In this document: positions 63,521 through 64,000 of the stretch, piece after piece | Layout of the letters: each line of letters begins with the position of its first letter | Numbering within the stretch: position 1 is the stretch's first letter | Source of the DNA: Thermodesulfobium acidiphilum | GTDB lineage: Bacteria > Thermodesulfobiota > Thermodesulfobiia > Thermodesulfobiales > Thermodesulfobiaceae | Assembly (NCBI RefSeq): GCF_003057965.1 | Contig: NZ_CP020921.1 | Location: 1,710,795 to 1,774,794 of the forward strand | Direction: 5' to 3' | DNA length: 64,000 nt | Notes under the pieces: generated by a model | The model's database searches: none | The model's input: the letters and a program-made list of their open reading frames with translations, nothing else | What the model was told of the DNA's origin: nothing | Position numbers and translations under genes: made by a program

Positions 63521-63834
63521 AATTCTTCTAACTCTTTTAAAACCTCACTTTTATTTTTTCTAGAAAAAGGCTTTTTCACTAAGAATATCATATCAAAAAA
63601 GTCCTTCTTTTCATTCTTATATAAAAATTCTTTCACAAAAAAACCTTTAATAAATCTCTTCATATAATTTCTCTTTACAGAACTTTTTGCAACCTTTTTA
63701 GACACAATAACACAAATCCTAAAATATTCAGAAGGACTGTAAAAAAGGGTGAAAAAAAAGCCTTCTATTCTCTTAGAATTAAATGTCTTCGCTATTCCCT
63801 GTGGGTTATTTAGTAAAGCTCCTTTACTTAGCAC
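63493..63834 (-). CDS. rnpA: Ribonuclease P protein component
   Basis: 113 residues. Signature [22 protein letters not shown] at about 46-67. Works with RNase P RNA to mature tRNAs. The start is GTG at 63834, which overlaps the rpmH stop; N-terminus departs from the usual KKRxDF pattern, so another start slightly downstream is possible. Confidence 0.88.
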   Translation of the reverse strand: MLSKGALLNNPQGIAKTFNSKRIEGFFFTLFYSPSEYFRICVIVSKKVAKSSVKRNYMKRFIKGFFVKEFLYKNEKKDFFDMIFLVKKPFSRKNKSEVLKELEELCKSIYVTS

Positions 63835-63970
63835 TAACAGTAAGCCTGTGCCTACCTTTCATCCTTCGCGCTTTAATAACCTTTCTACCAGCCTTAGTGC
63901 TCATTCTGTTAAGAAAGCCATGCACTCTGAATTTTTTTCTAACTTTTGGTTGATAAGTTCTTTTTGACAC
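63824..63970 (-). CDS. rpmH: Ribosomal protein L34
   Basis: 48 residues: [38 protein letters not shown] and LTVSAK, the invariant L34 pattern. GTG start with GAGGTG about six to nine bases upstream. First of the rpmH-rnpA-yidD-yidC-jag-rsmG cluster, which normally borders dnaA and oriC. Confidence 0.95.
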   Translation of the reverse strand: MSKRTYQPKVRKKFRVHGFLNRMSTKAGRKVIKARRMKGRHRLTVSAK

Positions 63971-64000
63971 AACTATCACCTCAAACTTAATTTTTAAAAT

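Overview
This window is AT-rich, gene-dense bacterial chromosome with few gaps over 300 bases. The cell type suggested is an anaerobic or thermophilic, motile, diderm (LPS-exporting) bacterium with molybdenum, iron and probably selenium metabolism. LptA and LptF/G-type export genes, phosphoheptose isomerase, a flagellar hook operon, a DsrE-like protein, heavy use of TTG starts and a candidate tandem HdeA-like acid chaperone together resemble an acid-tolerant sulfate reducer of the Thermodesulfobium type. That name is inference; no 16S rRNA or other marker here proves it.

Layout, left to right. 1-4800: end of riboflavin synthase, an EndoIII-superfamily glycosylase, an EmrA/EmrB-type efflux pair with a promoter/operator, and a UspA protein. 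4795-13129 (minus): alaS, nitroreductase, slipin, NfeD protease, DUF3084 protein, LptF/G permease, LptA-like protein. 13292-15876 (plus): an iron-uptake operon with a small Cys-rich membrane protein, feoA and feoB. 15846-24052: comF, metK, an exported unknown, a soluble PocR chemoreceptor, a tandem HdeA-like protein, DsrE-like, two MoeA-type genes and a methyltransferase. 24285-25359: thiM and acylphosphatase. 25383-33512 (minus): a nine-gene flagellar operon from fliK to fliY behind a sigma28-like promoter, without motB or fliL. 33630-37176 (minus): gmhA, a large two-domain glycosyltransferase and, just upstream, two overlapping small genes that each contain one in-frame TGA at codon 32 in a C-x-x-TGA motif. 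I read these as a tandem pair of selenoproteins that conventional ORF calling splits or misses. 37315-40498: a TPR protein, a Tat-signal membrane protein and an NhaC-type antiporter. 40526-46033: biotin synthesis in two convergent units (bioA-bioD-flavoprotein; ndk-bioF-bioG/H-bioC). 46073-49546: parB, parA, a NIF3-like gene and a tandem UspA protein. 49547-50345: a decayed transposase. 50446-56861: a complete trpEGDCFBA operon. 57055-58893: a ClC channel with CBS domains. 58906-61140: modC, modB, modA behind a structured leader. 61170-61328: tRNA-Arg and tRNA-His. 61374-63970: rsmG, jag, yidC, yidD, rnpA and rpmH, the set that normally lies next to dnaA/oriC, so the origin is probably just beyond the right edge.

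The main new observation is the selenoprotein pair at 36606-37176. It is supported by two independent TGA codons at the same aligned position, conserved flanking residues, an intact frame after each TGA and a hairpin right at or after each TGA. Other points worth a second look are the tandem HdeA-like protein, the parS-like palindrome upstream of the NIF3-parA-parB unit, the modABC leader, palindromes in front of bioA, feo and emrA, and the divergent MoeA pair beside DsrE.
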